A stretch of 10,024 nucleotides of DNA from an uncultured Neomegalonema sp. (GCA_937958345.1 CALGNW010000037.1:1-10024); one strand, 5' to 3'. Shown: positions 1 to 5,631, counted from the stretch's first letter. Translations and numbers: made by a program. Notes: a model not told the origin generated them from the letters alone.

Positions 1-243
1 TCCGGGATGAACGGCCTGTGCGCCGGTCTGATGAATGGCGTCGAGAATCTTGTCCATTACCAGATAACTGTCTGCGGCGGCGGGCGGTCCGATATGAACG
101 GCCTCGTCCGCCATCCGAACATGCGGCGCGCCCGCATCCGCATCGGAATAAACGGCGACAGTCGCAATGCCCATTTTCCGCGCGGTTTTCATCACACGGC
201 AGGCGATTTCGCCTCTGTTGGCAATTAGGATTTTATCGAACAT
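1..243 (-). CDS. pccA: Acetyl/propionyl-CoA carboxylase biotin carboxylase subunit, N-terminal 81 residues (partial)
   Basis: Reading the minus strand from the ATG at 243 gives an open frame that leaves the window at base 1 after 81 codons. It begins MFDKILIANRGEIACRVMKT, the signature of the biotin carboxylase N-terminal (pre-ATP-grasp) domain, and continues with VAVYSDADAGAPHVRMADEA (residues 29-48), then IGPPAAADSYL (51-61) and QAVHPG at the window edge. This domain belongs to the subunit that uses ATP and bicarbonate to carboxylate biotin in the cytoplasm. The VYSDAD and ADEAVHIGPP wording resembles the propionyl-CoA carboxylase alpha chain, feeding methylmalonyl-CoA formation, more than AccC of fatty-acid synthesis. 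Methylcrotonyl-CoA carboxylase or AccC remain possible because the discriminating C-terminal half (biotin carrier domain) is not visible. A purine-rich GGGAACGGGAC lies just upstream of the ATG as a plausible ribosome binding site. The family call is firm; the pccA symbol is an inference. Confidence 0.85.
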   Translation of the reverse strand, partial: MFDKILIANRGEIACRVMKTARKMGIATVAVYSDADAGAPHVRMADEAVHIGPPAAADSYLVMDKILDAIHQTGAQAVHPG

Positions 244-277
244 TGGCGTCCCGTTCCCTCATATCGCAGGTGCGAAA

Positions 278-306
278 TAAGTAACCTGTGCGCCGGAAGA
301 CTCCAA
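278..306 (-). promoter_or_regulatory. Candidate sigma70-type promoter for the biotin carboxylase gene
   Basis: On the minus strand TTGGAG (306-301) is followed by a 17-base spacer and TACTTA (283-278), about 35 bases before the ATG at 243. The -35 match is fair and the -10 match is poor. The call rests on spacing and position in a divergent intergenic region. Confidence 0.25.
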
Positions 307-323
307 GTAAGAATATGTCCTCA

Positions 324-354
324 CGCGATGCCCCCTCTCGGCTGAGGGGCCGCG
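324..354. repeat. Hairpin-forming inverted repeat between the divergent genes
   Basis: CCCCTC (332-337) and GAGGGG (344-349) pair around a 6-base loop. The outer CGCG boxes (324-327 and 351-354) can extend the stem past a small internal loop. No T-run follows on either strand, so it is not a convincing terminator. It would lie in the 5' leader of the plus-strand isomerase gene if transcription starts upstream of it. The rest of the 244-428 gap shows nothing I can name. Confidence 0.35.
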
Positions 355-428
355 CTACACCTTGGCGACGGCTGTACTATGTCAATGGAAGCAGATTGCC
401 GTTTGAAACGAAATTTCCGGAGGCCGCC

Positions 429-1022
429 GTGGCTCAGATTGATTATTATTTCACCGTCCTGTCCCCGTTCACCTATCTGGCGGGAGACCGGCTGGAGAAA
501 ATTGCCGCCAAACACAGCGCGACGATCGCTTACAAACCCGTTGATATTATGAAGCTGTTTTCCGAAATGGGCGGAACACCGCCTGCGCAACGCCACGACT
601 CGCGCAAGGAATATCGCCTTCAGGACCTCAAACATCTGCAAAAGGCGAGCGGCCTGCCGCTTAATCTTCATCCTGCGCATTGGCCCACGGATCAAAAACC
701 GGCTTCTGCGATGATTGTTGCCGCCGCGAAGGCCGGACAGGACGCGGGGGCGCTGACACAGGCGGTGCTGCGCGCCGTCTGGGCCGAGGACAAGGATATC
801 GCGGACGAGGCAACACTGGACGGGATCGCCGGGGCCGCCGGGATCGACCTGCAAGCGGTCAAGCCGCATTTGGCCGATGGCGCGGCGGCGTTTGAGCCGA
901 TGACGGCGGAAGGGATGGCCGCAGGCGCATTCGGATCGCCGTTCTACATCGTCGGCGGCGAACGGTTCTGGGGACAGGACCGACTGGATCACCTCGACGC
1001 ACACCTTGCCGAGGCATCTTAA
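429..1022 (+). CDS. 2-hydroxychromene-2-carboxylate isomerase-like protein (DsbA fold, kappa-class GST family)
   Basis: This is a 197-residue protein, the usual size for the family. The GTG at 429 is chosen because GGAGG (419-423) sits 5 bases upstream and the family N-terminus starts there (MAQIDYYFTVLSPFTYLAG). The frame is open back to 288, but those 47 codons are unlike the family. Ser12 in the LSPFTYL motif occupies the position of the glutathione-activating serine of this family. Other hallmarks are LPLNLHPAHWP (76-86), WAEDKDI (118-124), and the C-terminal GSPFYIVGGERFWGQDRLDHL (169-189), which carries the cis-Pro segment and the FWGQDRL motif. Characterised members isomerise hydroxychromene carboxylate in naphthalene breakdown using glutathione. 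Many alphaproteobacterial paralogues sit outside aromatic pathways and their substrate is unknown, and nothing around this gene suggests naphthalene catabolism. It is best read as a cytoplasmic glutathione-dependent isomerase or oxidoreductase of unknown substrate. The next plus-strand gene starts 68 bases downstream. Confidence 0.85.
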   Translation: MAQIDYYFTVLSPFTYLAGDRLEKIAAKHSATIAYKPVDIMKLFSEMGGTPPAQRHDSRKEYRLQDLKHLQKASGLPLNLHPAHWPTDQKPASAMIVAAAKAGQDAGALTQAVLRAVWAEDKDIADEATLDGIAGAAGIDLQAVKPHLADGAAAFEPMTAEGMAAGAFGSPFYIVGGERFWGQDRLDHLDAHLAEAS

Positions 1023-1040
1023 ACCGCAGCGTTTCCTCTT

Positions 1041-1069
1041 TTAACGTCGATCGGCTATCGTGCTTTAAA
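1041..1069 (+). promoter_or_regulatory. Candidate promoter for the coiled-coil membrane protein gene
   Basis: TTAACG (1041-1046), a 17-base spacer and TTTAAA (1064-1069) match 8 of 12 consensus positions of a sigma70-type promoter. They sit just before the ribosome binding site at 1079-1084. No terminator hairpin is visible between the isomerase stop at 1022 and this point, so readthrough from upstream is also possible. Confidence 0.35.
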
Positions 1070-1089
1070 CATGCGCGAAAGGAGCCGGT

Positions 1090-2400
1090 TTGCCCTTGGA
1101 AGACCCATCACTCTGGGAAACAGTCCGCGAGATAAGCCTGTCCGTTTGGGTCACGGGCGGGTTGATGTTTGCGGCCTTTTTCTGGTTCCTGAAATGGCTG
1201 TTCATGGTCCTGTTTGTTCAGGGCAAGGGCATCGGGCTGGTGACAGTTCCGGTCAGCCGGATGGCGGGCAGAATTCTCGAAGACAAATTCGCGCAAAAAT
1301 TTGCCGATTCCAAACTGCTGCCCAAACTGCATCCGCCGCAAAACTGGGAGGAATTCAACCGGTTTACCGGCCATGTCGCCGACCGGATGCGGACCTATCG
1401 CGAGTTAATCTATCTGGTTCAGGCCAAGTTTAACGGCCCCTCCGCCGTCAGTCTGAGGGTCGCGGTCGAATTCTTCGAGCCGATTTTTGTCGACACATTC
1501 CGCACCGCCGAGCGCGGCTTTCGCGACCTCGACCGGATCGACGCCGAAATGCGAGCCCTGCATCGCGGCCTTCATGTCGAACTCGAAGAAGCAACGGCAC
1601 AGATCGAACGGGACCGCATCGCGCGGGAACGCGATTTCGAGATAAAGCGCGTCCGCCTGAAAAGCATGCTCGCCGCCCGCCGTGCCGAGTTCTGGCTATG
1701 GCGTCCGGTCGCAGCGATCTACCGGCGGGTTTTCGGCACAGCCGCCGAGCGGAAACTGCGCGCCGAAAAGAAAGATCTGAGCGCCGAACTGACCCGCATC
1801 CGCAAGGATCTGAAAGAGACGAACCGGCGGATTTTCGCCGACCATCATCCTGAAGTGATCGGTGTCTGCCTCGAACTGATCGAACACGACCTGATGTTTC
1901 TAAAGCACCTGTACTTCCGGTTCGGGCTGGAGATGGAATCGCTGACCTTTACCGTCGCATCGGGCCGTGTCCTGCAACTGATGGCCGGGAACACAGCAGC
2001 CGGGCTGGCCGCGCGCGAGGCGATGGACTTGCAGGGGCTGGCGGAACTGGATGACGCCGACCCGATGATTGTTGATCGCATTCGCGCACAAATCCGCCGC
2101 GACACCGATCTGGACATGTATGTCGGGCTGGGTCCGGAATCGGTACTGGAGGGGGCGCTTGAGCCGTATTTGCGGATCAAGCTGCTGCTGGGAAAATTGA
2201 ACCTCGACGGGTATTCACCCCATTGGGTCGCGCACCTGCCGCCCCCTGCCGAGTTCGGGCGTGCCCAAGCCGAGTACGACCATTTCTCGCATCAACTGGC
2301 CTGGTTAAAACGCACACCGCCGGGTTTGAAAGTCGCCGCAAACGGCTTGGTATCGTTCGACGACGACCCGTTCGACTCGGATTTACAGGCTGCGGAGTGA
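1090..2400 (+). CDS. Unrecognised membrane-anchored coiled-coil protein, 436 aa
   Basis: I do not recognise this family. The TTG start at 1090 is supported by AAGGAG (1079-1084) 5 bases upstream and by the absence of a better in-frame start. The first 15 residues are followed by one strongly hydrophobic, aromatic-rich stretch (about 17-43, with GGLMFAAFFWFLKWLFMVLF), which predicts a single N-terminal membrane anchor or a tight hairpin. Residues about 145-200 and 217-247 are highly charged Glu/Arg/Lys heptad-like segments that should form coiled coils. Between them lies a Trp/Tyr-rich patch, FWLWRPVAAIYRRVFG (201-216), that could lie against a membrane. A helical region (255-300) follows, then an acidic segment (319-345), and an acidic C-terminus with DDDP (424-427). 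There is no signal cleavage site and no recognisable catalytic motif. It may be a structural or scaffold protein of the inner membrane, but no function is assigned. It is probably transcribed alone or with the upstream isomerase, and no good terminator follows it. Confidence 0.75.
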   Translation: MPLEDPSLWETVREISLSVWVTGGLMFAAFFWFLKWLFMVLFVQGKGIGLVTVPVSRMAGRILEDKFAQKFADSKLLPKLHPPQNWEEFNRFTGHVADRMRTYRELIYLVQAKFNGPSAVSLRVAVEFFEPIFVDTFRTAERGFRDLDRIDAEMRALHRGLHVELEEATAQIERDRIARERDFEIKRVRLKSMLAARRAEFWLWRPVAAIYRRVFGTAAERKLRAEKKDLSAELTRIRKDLKETNRRIFADHHPEVIGVCLELIEHDLMFLKHLYFRFGLEMESLTFTVASGRVLQLMAGNTAAGLAAREAMDLQGLAELDDADPMIVDRIRAQIRRDTDLDMYVGLGPESVLEGALEPYLRIKLLLGKLNLDGYSPHWVAHLPPPAEFGRAQAEYDHFSHQLAWLKRTPPGLKVAANGLVSFDDDPFDSDLQAAE

Positions 2401-2414
2401 CAGGCTCCCGCCTG
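2401..2414 (+). other. Short hairpin directly after the stop codon
   Basis: CAGGC (2401-2405) and GCCTG (2410-2414) form a 5-bp stem with a TCCC loop immediately after the TGA. There is no T-run, so it is a weak transcript-end candidate at best. The gap 2401-2597 is about 200 bases between convergent genes and contains no gene I can support. Confidence 0.25.
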
Positions 2415-2548
2415 CGGCTGATCCTCGCCCCAGTCCGGGCCGGAGAGATACGTCCAGAGTGATTTTATCCTGAATTTTTCAAACATCATGCACCTCGCCT
2501 CTCTTCATAAAACAAGATGATGCATGGCGGGAGGCGCTTCAAGACAGG

Positions 2549-2605
2549 TGAAATAATCTGCACCGTGACGTGAACATCCGTGACGGATGGCGGAGAATTA
2601 TTTCA
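2549..2605. repeat. Nested inverted repeats at the 3' end of the AI-2E-family gene
   Basis: TGAAATAAT (2549-2557) and ATTATTTCA (2597-2605) are a perfect 9-base inverted repeat. Between them lies CATCCGT-G-ACGGATG (2575-2589), a perfect 7+1+7 dyad. In the minus-strand transcript the outer stem would include the stop codon of the membrane protein gene (2598-2600), and the inner part could fold as a 5-bp stem with a 5-base loop. CCGTGACG also occurs twice (2563-2570 and 2579-2586). It may be a structured transcript end or 3' stabilising element. It lacks the T-run of a standard intrinsic terminator. Confidence 0.5.
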
Positions 2606-3884
2606 TCGCGGTCTTAGGCTCGACAACTGCGGTTTCGCCATCCAGTTCTTGTGCCAGACGCAGCGCCGCCTGAAAGCCGAGCGAGATCAGAACACCCCAG
2701 ATCATCCCGAAGAAACCCGCGCCGACCGCCCAGATCAGGATGACGGCGATAATCTGCACCTTGGTCATGCCCAACCGCGCGCCGATGATTTCGGGCGTGA
2801 AGTTATAGGCCTCCAAAAAGCCCATAAGCTTGGCAATCACCATCATAATGACAGTGCGGATGATGACATCCCAGCCCCAACCGAAGCTGATCACATCATA
2901 GCCGAACCAGCCCAGACCGGGATCGATATTCGTACACATCAGGAAAAAGGCGAGGAACATACTCAGCAAGCCGCCGATTTTCGGCACGGCGGTTACAAAA
3001 CCCAGCACGACCGCCATGAACAGGATCGTCCCGAAGCCGAGGCCGAGCGGCAGCGAGACCATCGCGATCACGTAAATGAAGGACAGCGTCACCGCCACCT
3101 CCAGATACCCGATCATAAAGAGGCTGATCCCCTCCTGAAAAAGCTCGCCGTAGCGCAGGACATTCGCGCGGAGTTGCGGTTCCTGAATGCCGCGCGATAT
3201 CACCTCGCGGTGCATCGCGACTTCTTTTTTCCAGTTGCCGATCAATGTGCCGATGATGATGGCCGAGATCACCAGCTTGACCCAATCCGCCAGAAGAATA
3301 CCGACCAGCTTGATCCCGTCTTTTGCGTAGACCTTGACGGATTCTTTGAACTCGCTCGCCACGTCGCCGAAGGTATCGGTCACCAGAGAGGACAGGCCGC
3401 TCCATCCTGATCCGCCCTCGGCATCAACCTCGGGAAAGATATTCGGCAGCTTGTCATGCGCCGTCCCGAGAATGCCGCGCAGCGCGTCGAGGATTACCGG
3501 CAGGCGGTTCTCAAATTGCGTGATGAACGTCTGGCCCTGCTGCTGGATGATATACGCGACAATCGGCACACCCAGCAGCGTCAGCAACACCAGCGCCCAC
3601 CCGGTCAGTTTTACCGCAACCGACTCGCCCATCTGAAAATTAACATGCCGACCGAACGCGCGGCGGCTGGAGCGATAGCCGAACCAGACTTTCCGCCCCG
3701 CAATCGCAGCCTCGACATGAGGGCGGATGCCGACCGCAAACAGGATTGTGCCGAGGATATAGACCCAGCCTTTATAGGCCAGAAACGCCGGCAGGATCAC
3801 AAACGAGAACGCATAGAACCAAAGCGCCACCCCACCCGGACTGGGCAGGTAACGGGATAATCTCTGGTTCGGGTTATCGGACAT
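2598..3884 (-). CDS. AI-2E/PerM-family (UPF0118) inner-membrane protein
   Basis: This is a 428-residue polytopic membrane protein. Hydrophobic segments lie near 18-36, 40-56, 94-112, 192-214, 253-300, 303-316, 339-356 and 375-407. A hydrophilic, probably periplasmic, stretch (about 115-190) follows the early pair and segment three, the usual AI-2E transporter layout. The C-terminal part carries the family pattern: AVPKIGGLLSMF (299-310), then FLEAYNFTPEIIGARLGMTK (356-375) and a Gly-rich final helix block with GAGFFGMIWGVLISL (388-402). Family members have been linked to autoinducer-2 export, Na+/H+ antiport or unknown transport, and the name does not establish the substrate. It is somewhat longer than typical members (about 350-380). 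The ATG at 3884 lacks a clear Shine-Dalgarno, but TAGAAT lies 6 bases before it, so it may have its own promoter and a leaderless message. The dehydrogenase gene upstream is separated from it by a terminator, so the two are probably not one operon. Confidence 0.8.
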   Translation of the reverse strand: MSDNPNQRLSRYLPSPGGVALWFYAFSFVILPAFLAYKGWVYILGTILFAVGIRPHVEAAIAGRKVWFGYRSSRRAFGRHVNFQMGESVAVKLTGWALVLLTLLGVPIVAYIIQQQGQTFITQFENRLPVILDALRGILGTAHDKLPNIFPEVDAEGGSGWSGLSSLVTDTFGDVASEFKESVKVYAKDGIKLVGILLADWVKLVISAIIIGTLIGNWKKEVAMHREVISRGIQEPQLRANVLRYGELFQEGISLFMIGYLEVAVTLSFIYVIAMVSLPLGLGFGTILFMAVVLGFVTAVPKIGGLLSMFLAFFLMCTNIDPGLGWFGYDVISFGWGWDVIIRTVIMMVIAKLMGFLEAYNFTPEIIGARLGMTKVQIIAVILIWAVGAGFFGMIWGVLISLGFQAALRLAQELDGETAVVEPKTAMK

Positions 3885-3890
3885 TTCGGA

Positions 3891-3896
3891 ATTCTA
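3891..3896 (-). promoter_or_regulatory. Candidate -10 box for a leaderless AI-2E-family transcript
   Basis: Reading the minus strand, TAGAAT (5 of 6 to consensus) ends 6 bases before the ATG at 3884, which would put +1 on or next to the A of the start codon. No good -35 is visible at 16-18 bases; that position falls inside the terminator stem of the upstream gene. Confidence 0.3.
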
Positions 3897-3904
3897 CCGG
3901 ACAA

Positions 3905-3939
3905 ACGTAAGGACCGCCCCGCATCTTCCGGCGGGGCGG
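3905..3939 (-). terminator. Intrinsic terminator of the aldehyde dehydrogenase gene
   Basis: CCGCCCCGC (3914-3922) and GCGGGGCGG (3931-3939) are a perfect 9-bp GC-only stem with an 8-base loop, starting 8 bases past the stop codon at 3948. On the minus strand it is followed by TCCTTACGTTT, a broken T-rich tract. The plus strand has no T-run, so the direction is minus. Termination may be partial because the T-tract is interrupted. Confidence 0.7.
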
Positions 3940-3947
3940 CAAAGGAA

Positions 3948-5381
3948 TTATACCCCGGTTTCGCTGACCAGTTTGGTGCGCAGATACGCGTCCAGCCCTT
4001 CGATTCCGCCCTCGGAACCATAGCCGCTTTCATCCACACCGCCGAACGGCGATTCAGGCGTCGAGACGTTCATCGAGTTGATGCCGACCATACCCGTGTT
4101 CAGCTTTTTGCCGAGGCGGTTTGCCCGCTCGCCGTCTGTGGTGAAGGCATAGGATGCAAGGCCGACTTTGACCTTGTTCGCCTTGGCGACGATCTCGTCT
4201 TCGGTCTTGAACGACGCGACCGGCGCGACGGGACCGAACGGCTCCTCGTTCATAATCTTGGCGTTTTCCGGCACGTCGGTCAGCAGCGTCGGCTCGTAGA
4301 AATAGCCCTGATTGCCGATGCGCTTGCCGCCCGTCACCAGTTTTGCGCCGCTTGCAACCGCATCGTCGACGAAATCCTGCATAACGCCCAAACGGCGATC
4401 CGCAACCAGCGGCCCCATCGTCGTGCCCTCGTCCATGCCGTTGCCGACCTTGACGGCCTTGACCGCCTCTGCAAACGCATCGACGAAATCGCCGTAGGAT
4501 TTTTCCTGCACATAAAAGCGCGTTGGCGAGATGCAGACCTGACCCGCGTTACGGAACTTGGTTGCCGCAGCCGCCTTGGCCGCCGCACCGATATCGGCGT
4601 CATCAAACACCAGCACCGGCGCGTGGCCTCCCAGTTCCATGGTACAGCGTTTCAGCGTCTCGGCAGCCTGACGGGCAAGCAGTTTGCCGACTGCGGTCGA
4701 GCCGGTGAACGACATTTTGCGCGGAATATCCGAGGCGAGTATACGGCTGGAAACAGCCGCCGGATCACCGAAGACGATGTTGACGGTTCCGTCGGGTACG
4801 CCCGCCTCTTGGAATGCCCGCGCAATCGCGATGGCCGTCGACGGCGTTTCTTCGGACGGTTTAAGCACGATCGAACACCCTGCCCCGAGTGCACCCGCGA
4901 TTTTGCGGACCACGTTAACGCCGGGGAAGTTCCACGCCACAAACGCACAGGTCGGGCCGACAGGTTCTTTTGTGGCAATCAGGCGTGTGCCGGGGAACCG
5001 CGAGGGGATCAGACGACCGTAGGCGCGTTTGCCCTCTTCGCCGTACCAGCGGATCGCGTCGATGACAAAACCGAGTTCCATCTTTGATTCGATGAAAGGT
5101 TTGCCCTGCTCCAGGGTACAATCGCGGGCGATCTGGTCGACGTTGTCTTCGATATAACGCGCGGCCTTTTCCATGATCTTCTGACGCGCGAGCGCCGTCA
5201 TATCGCTCCACGCATCAAAGCCGCGCTGGCTGGCCTCAACCGCTGCATCAAGATCGGCGTCGGTTGCCGTCGGCAACCGGCCCAGCACCTCCTCGGTGGC
5301 CGGATTGAGCACATCCATCGGCGCGCCGTTGCCTTTGGTCCATTTGCCGTCGATCAGCATGTCGAGTTCTGCGTATGACAT
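3948..5381 (-). CDS. NAD(P)-dependent aldehyde dehydrogenase, succinate-semialdehyde dehydrogenase type
   Basis: This is a 477-residue cytoplasmic aldehyde dehydrogenase of full family length. Visible active-site features are WNFPG (150-154, oxyanion Asn151), KPSEETP (174-180, cofactor-binding Lys174), FTGSTAVGK (225-233, Rossmann loop), MELGGHAP (248-255, general base Glu249), FRNAGQVC (276-283, nucleophile Cys283) and EEPFGPV (379-385). The FRNAGQVCISPTRFYVQE block and overall pattern match the NAD-dependent succinate-semialdehyde dehydrogenase branch, which oxidises succinate semialdehyde to succinate in GABA degradation. Related alpha-ketoglutarate-semialdehyde or other semialdehyde enzymes cannot be excluded, and no GABA transaminase gene is visible nearby. 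The ATG at 5381 is preferred because GGAGCAGGA lies just upstream. In-frame ATGs at 5396 and 5411 have no such site. A terminator follows the stop. The gene is divergent from a leader ORF and aminotransferase operon, so the 5382-5470 region may be shared control DNA. Confidence 0.9.
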   Translation of the reverse strand: MSYAELDMLIDGKWTKGNGAPMDVLNPATEEVLGRLPTATDADLDAAVEASQRGFDAWSDMTALARQKIMEKAARYIEDNVDQIARDCTLEQGKPFIESKMELGFVIDAIRWYGEEGKRAYGRLIPSRFPGTRLIATKEPVGPTCAFVAWNFPGVNVVRKIAGALGAGCSIVLKPSEETPSTAIAIARAFQEAGVPDGTVNIVFGDPAAVSSRILASDIPRKMSFTGSTAVGKLLARQAAETLKRCTMELGGHAPVLVFDDADIGAAAKAAAATKFRNAGQVCISPTRFYVQEKSYGDFVDAFAEAVKAVKVGNGMDEGTTMGPLVADRRLGVMQDFVDDAVASGAKLVTGGKRIGNQGYFYEPTLLTDVPENAKIMNEEPFGPVAPVASFKTEDEIVAKANKVKVGLASYAFTTDGERANRLGKKLNTGMVGINSMNVSTPESPFGGVDESGYGSEGGIEGLDAYLRTKLVSETGV

Positions 5382-5402
5382 AGTGTCCTGCTCCATTTTA
5401 CG

Positions 5403-5415
5403 CGCTTGCAAAGCG
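5403..5415. repeat. Palindromic operator candidate in the divergent region
   Basis: CGCTT-GCA-AAGCG is a perfect 5+3+5 inverted repeat, 22 bases upstream of the dehydrogenase start at 5381 and 56 bases upstream of the leader ORF at 5471. It overlaps by one base a GATTC (5415-5419), a GANTC site of the kind methylated by CcrM in alphaproteobacteria. It may be a repressor site for the dehydrogenase gene. No regulator gene is adjacent to support this. Confidence 0.3.
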
Positions 5416-5457
5416 ATTCGATCTCGTTCAGGCTCCTTCTATCGGAAATTTAGTGAG

Positions 5458-5470
5458 AGGAGGTGATCCA
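5458..5470 (+). promoter_or_regulatory. Extended Shine-Dalgarno complementary to the entire 16S rRNA tail
   Basis: AGGAGGTGATCCA is complementary over all 13 bases to the conserved 16S rRNA 3' end (TGGATCACCTCCT). Ordinary ribosome binding sites match 4-7 bases. The AGGAGG core is 7 bases before the ATG at 5471, an optimal distance. It strongly supports real translation of the very short ORF that follows. Confidence 0.8.
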
Positions 5471-5551
5471 ATGTCTAGTGGGAATACGGTCAATCTGACC
5501 GGAGATATGGTGACAGTGGCGCGCTTTCTAACCGGAGCTGCAGCCTCCTGA
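5471..5551 (+). CDS. 26-residue leader peptide or small protein
   Basis: ATG at 5471 to TGA at 5549-5551 encodes MSSGNTVNLTGDMVTVARFL (residues 1-20) followed by TGAAAS. The only direct evidence for translation is the exceptional Shine-Dalgarno at the right distance. The peptide has no run of a single amino acid, so it is not a classical amino-acid-starvation attenuator leader. It has no clear membrane segment or signal peptide. Its last codons contain CCTCCT (5544-5549), complementary to its own AGGAGG, and GCAGCCTC (5540-5547), complementary to the left arm of the following terminator. The ORF is therefore probably regulatory, controlling the aminotransferase-rsmD operon, although a functional microprotein or a small mRNA ending at 5609 is also possible. 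I do not recognise the sequence. Confidence 0.6.
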   Translation: MSSGNTVNLTGDMVTVARFLTGAAAS

Positions 5552-5590
5552 AGCCATCGGCTCAGAAGACCACATCCTACGAGGGGCTGC
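5534..5590 (+). other. Alternative RNA pairings: antiterminator and leader-stop hairpins
   Basis: Three mutually competing pairings are readable. GCAGCCTC (5540-5547) pairs with GGGGCTGC (5583-5590) over 8 positions with one G-U, consuming the terminator's left arm. GGAG (5534-5537) pairs with CTCC (5545-5548). CTGA(A)GCC (5548-5555) pairs with GGCTCAG (5559-5565) as a 7-bp stem with one bulged A, and includes the leader stop codon. A ribosome finishing the leader ORF would cover 5540-5547 and leave the terminator free to form. I could not compute folding energies. Confidence 0.5.
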
Positions 5591-5609
5591 GCACTGCGCG
5601 GCCCCTTTT
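5583..5609 (+). terminator. Strong intrinsic terminator or attenuator upstream of the aminotransferase operon
   Basis: GGGGCTGCGC (5583-5592) pairs over 10 bp, with one G-U, with GCGCGGCCCC (5596-5605) around an ACT loop, followed directly by TTTT (5606-5609) and CGTTT. It lies 31 bases after the leader stop codon and 56 bases before the ATG of the aminotransferase. A terminator in that place, on the same strand as both, must either end a short independent RNA or attenuate the operon. Confidence 0.85.
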
Positions 5610-5616
5610 CGTTTGA

Positions 5617-5631
5617 GGCATGGCATGGCAT
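5617..5631. repeat. Three tandem GGCAT units
   Basis: GGCAT is repeated three times just after the terminator and before the aminotransferase ribosome binding site. It is probably a slippage-prone microrepeat in the untranslated leader, with no evident role. Confidence 0.6.

Noticed and set aside
288..428. Upstream in-frame extension of the isomerase ORF (47 extra codons)
   Set aside because: It contains intergenic-type sequence with a hairpin, is unlike the family N-terminus, and the GTG at 429 has a good ribosome binding site.
445..455. ATTATTTCACC shared with the minus strand near 2547-2557
   Set aside because: An 11-base match in 10 kb is expected by chance.
2292..2489. 65-codon minus-strand ORF with a GAGG-type site before its ATG, in the convergent gap
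   Set aside because: More than half of it is antisense to the end of the coiled-coil gene, with low-complexity Ser/Lys content there. No recognisable protein features; kept only as a faint possibility.
2580..3410. 276-codon plus-strand ORF
   Set aside because: Antisense shadow of the AI-2E-family gene; His/Asp/Gln-rich composition typical of a reversed membrane protein frame.
5457..5470. Possible 16S rRNA 3'-end fragment on the minus strand
   Set aside because: Only about 14 bases match and neither flank resembles rRNA or the spacer; explained by the extended Shine-Dalgarno on the plus strand.
5617..5631. GGCAT triplet as a CRISPR-like or regulatory repeat
   Set aside because: Units are only 5 bases with no spacers; most simply a microrepeat.
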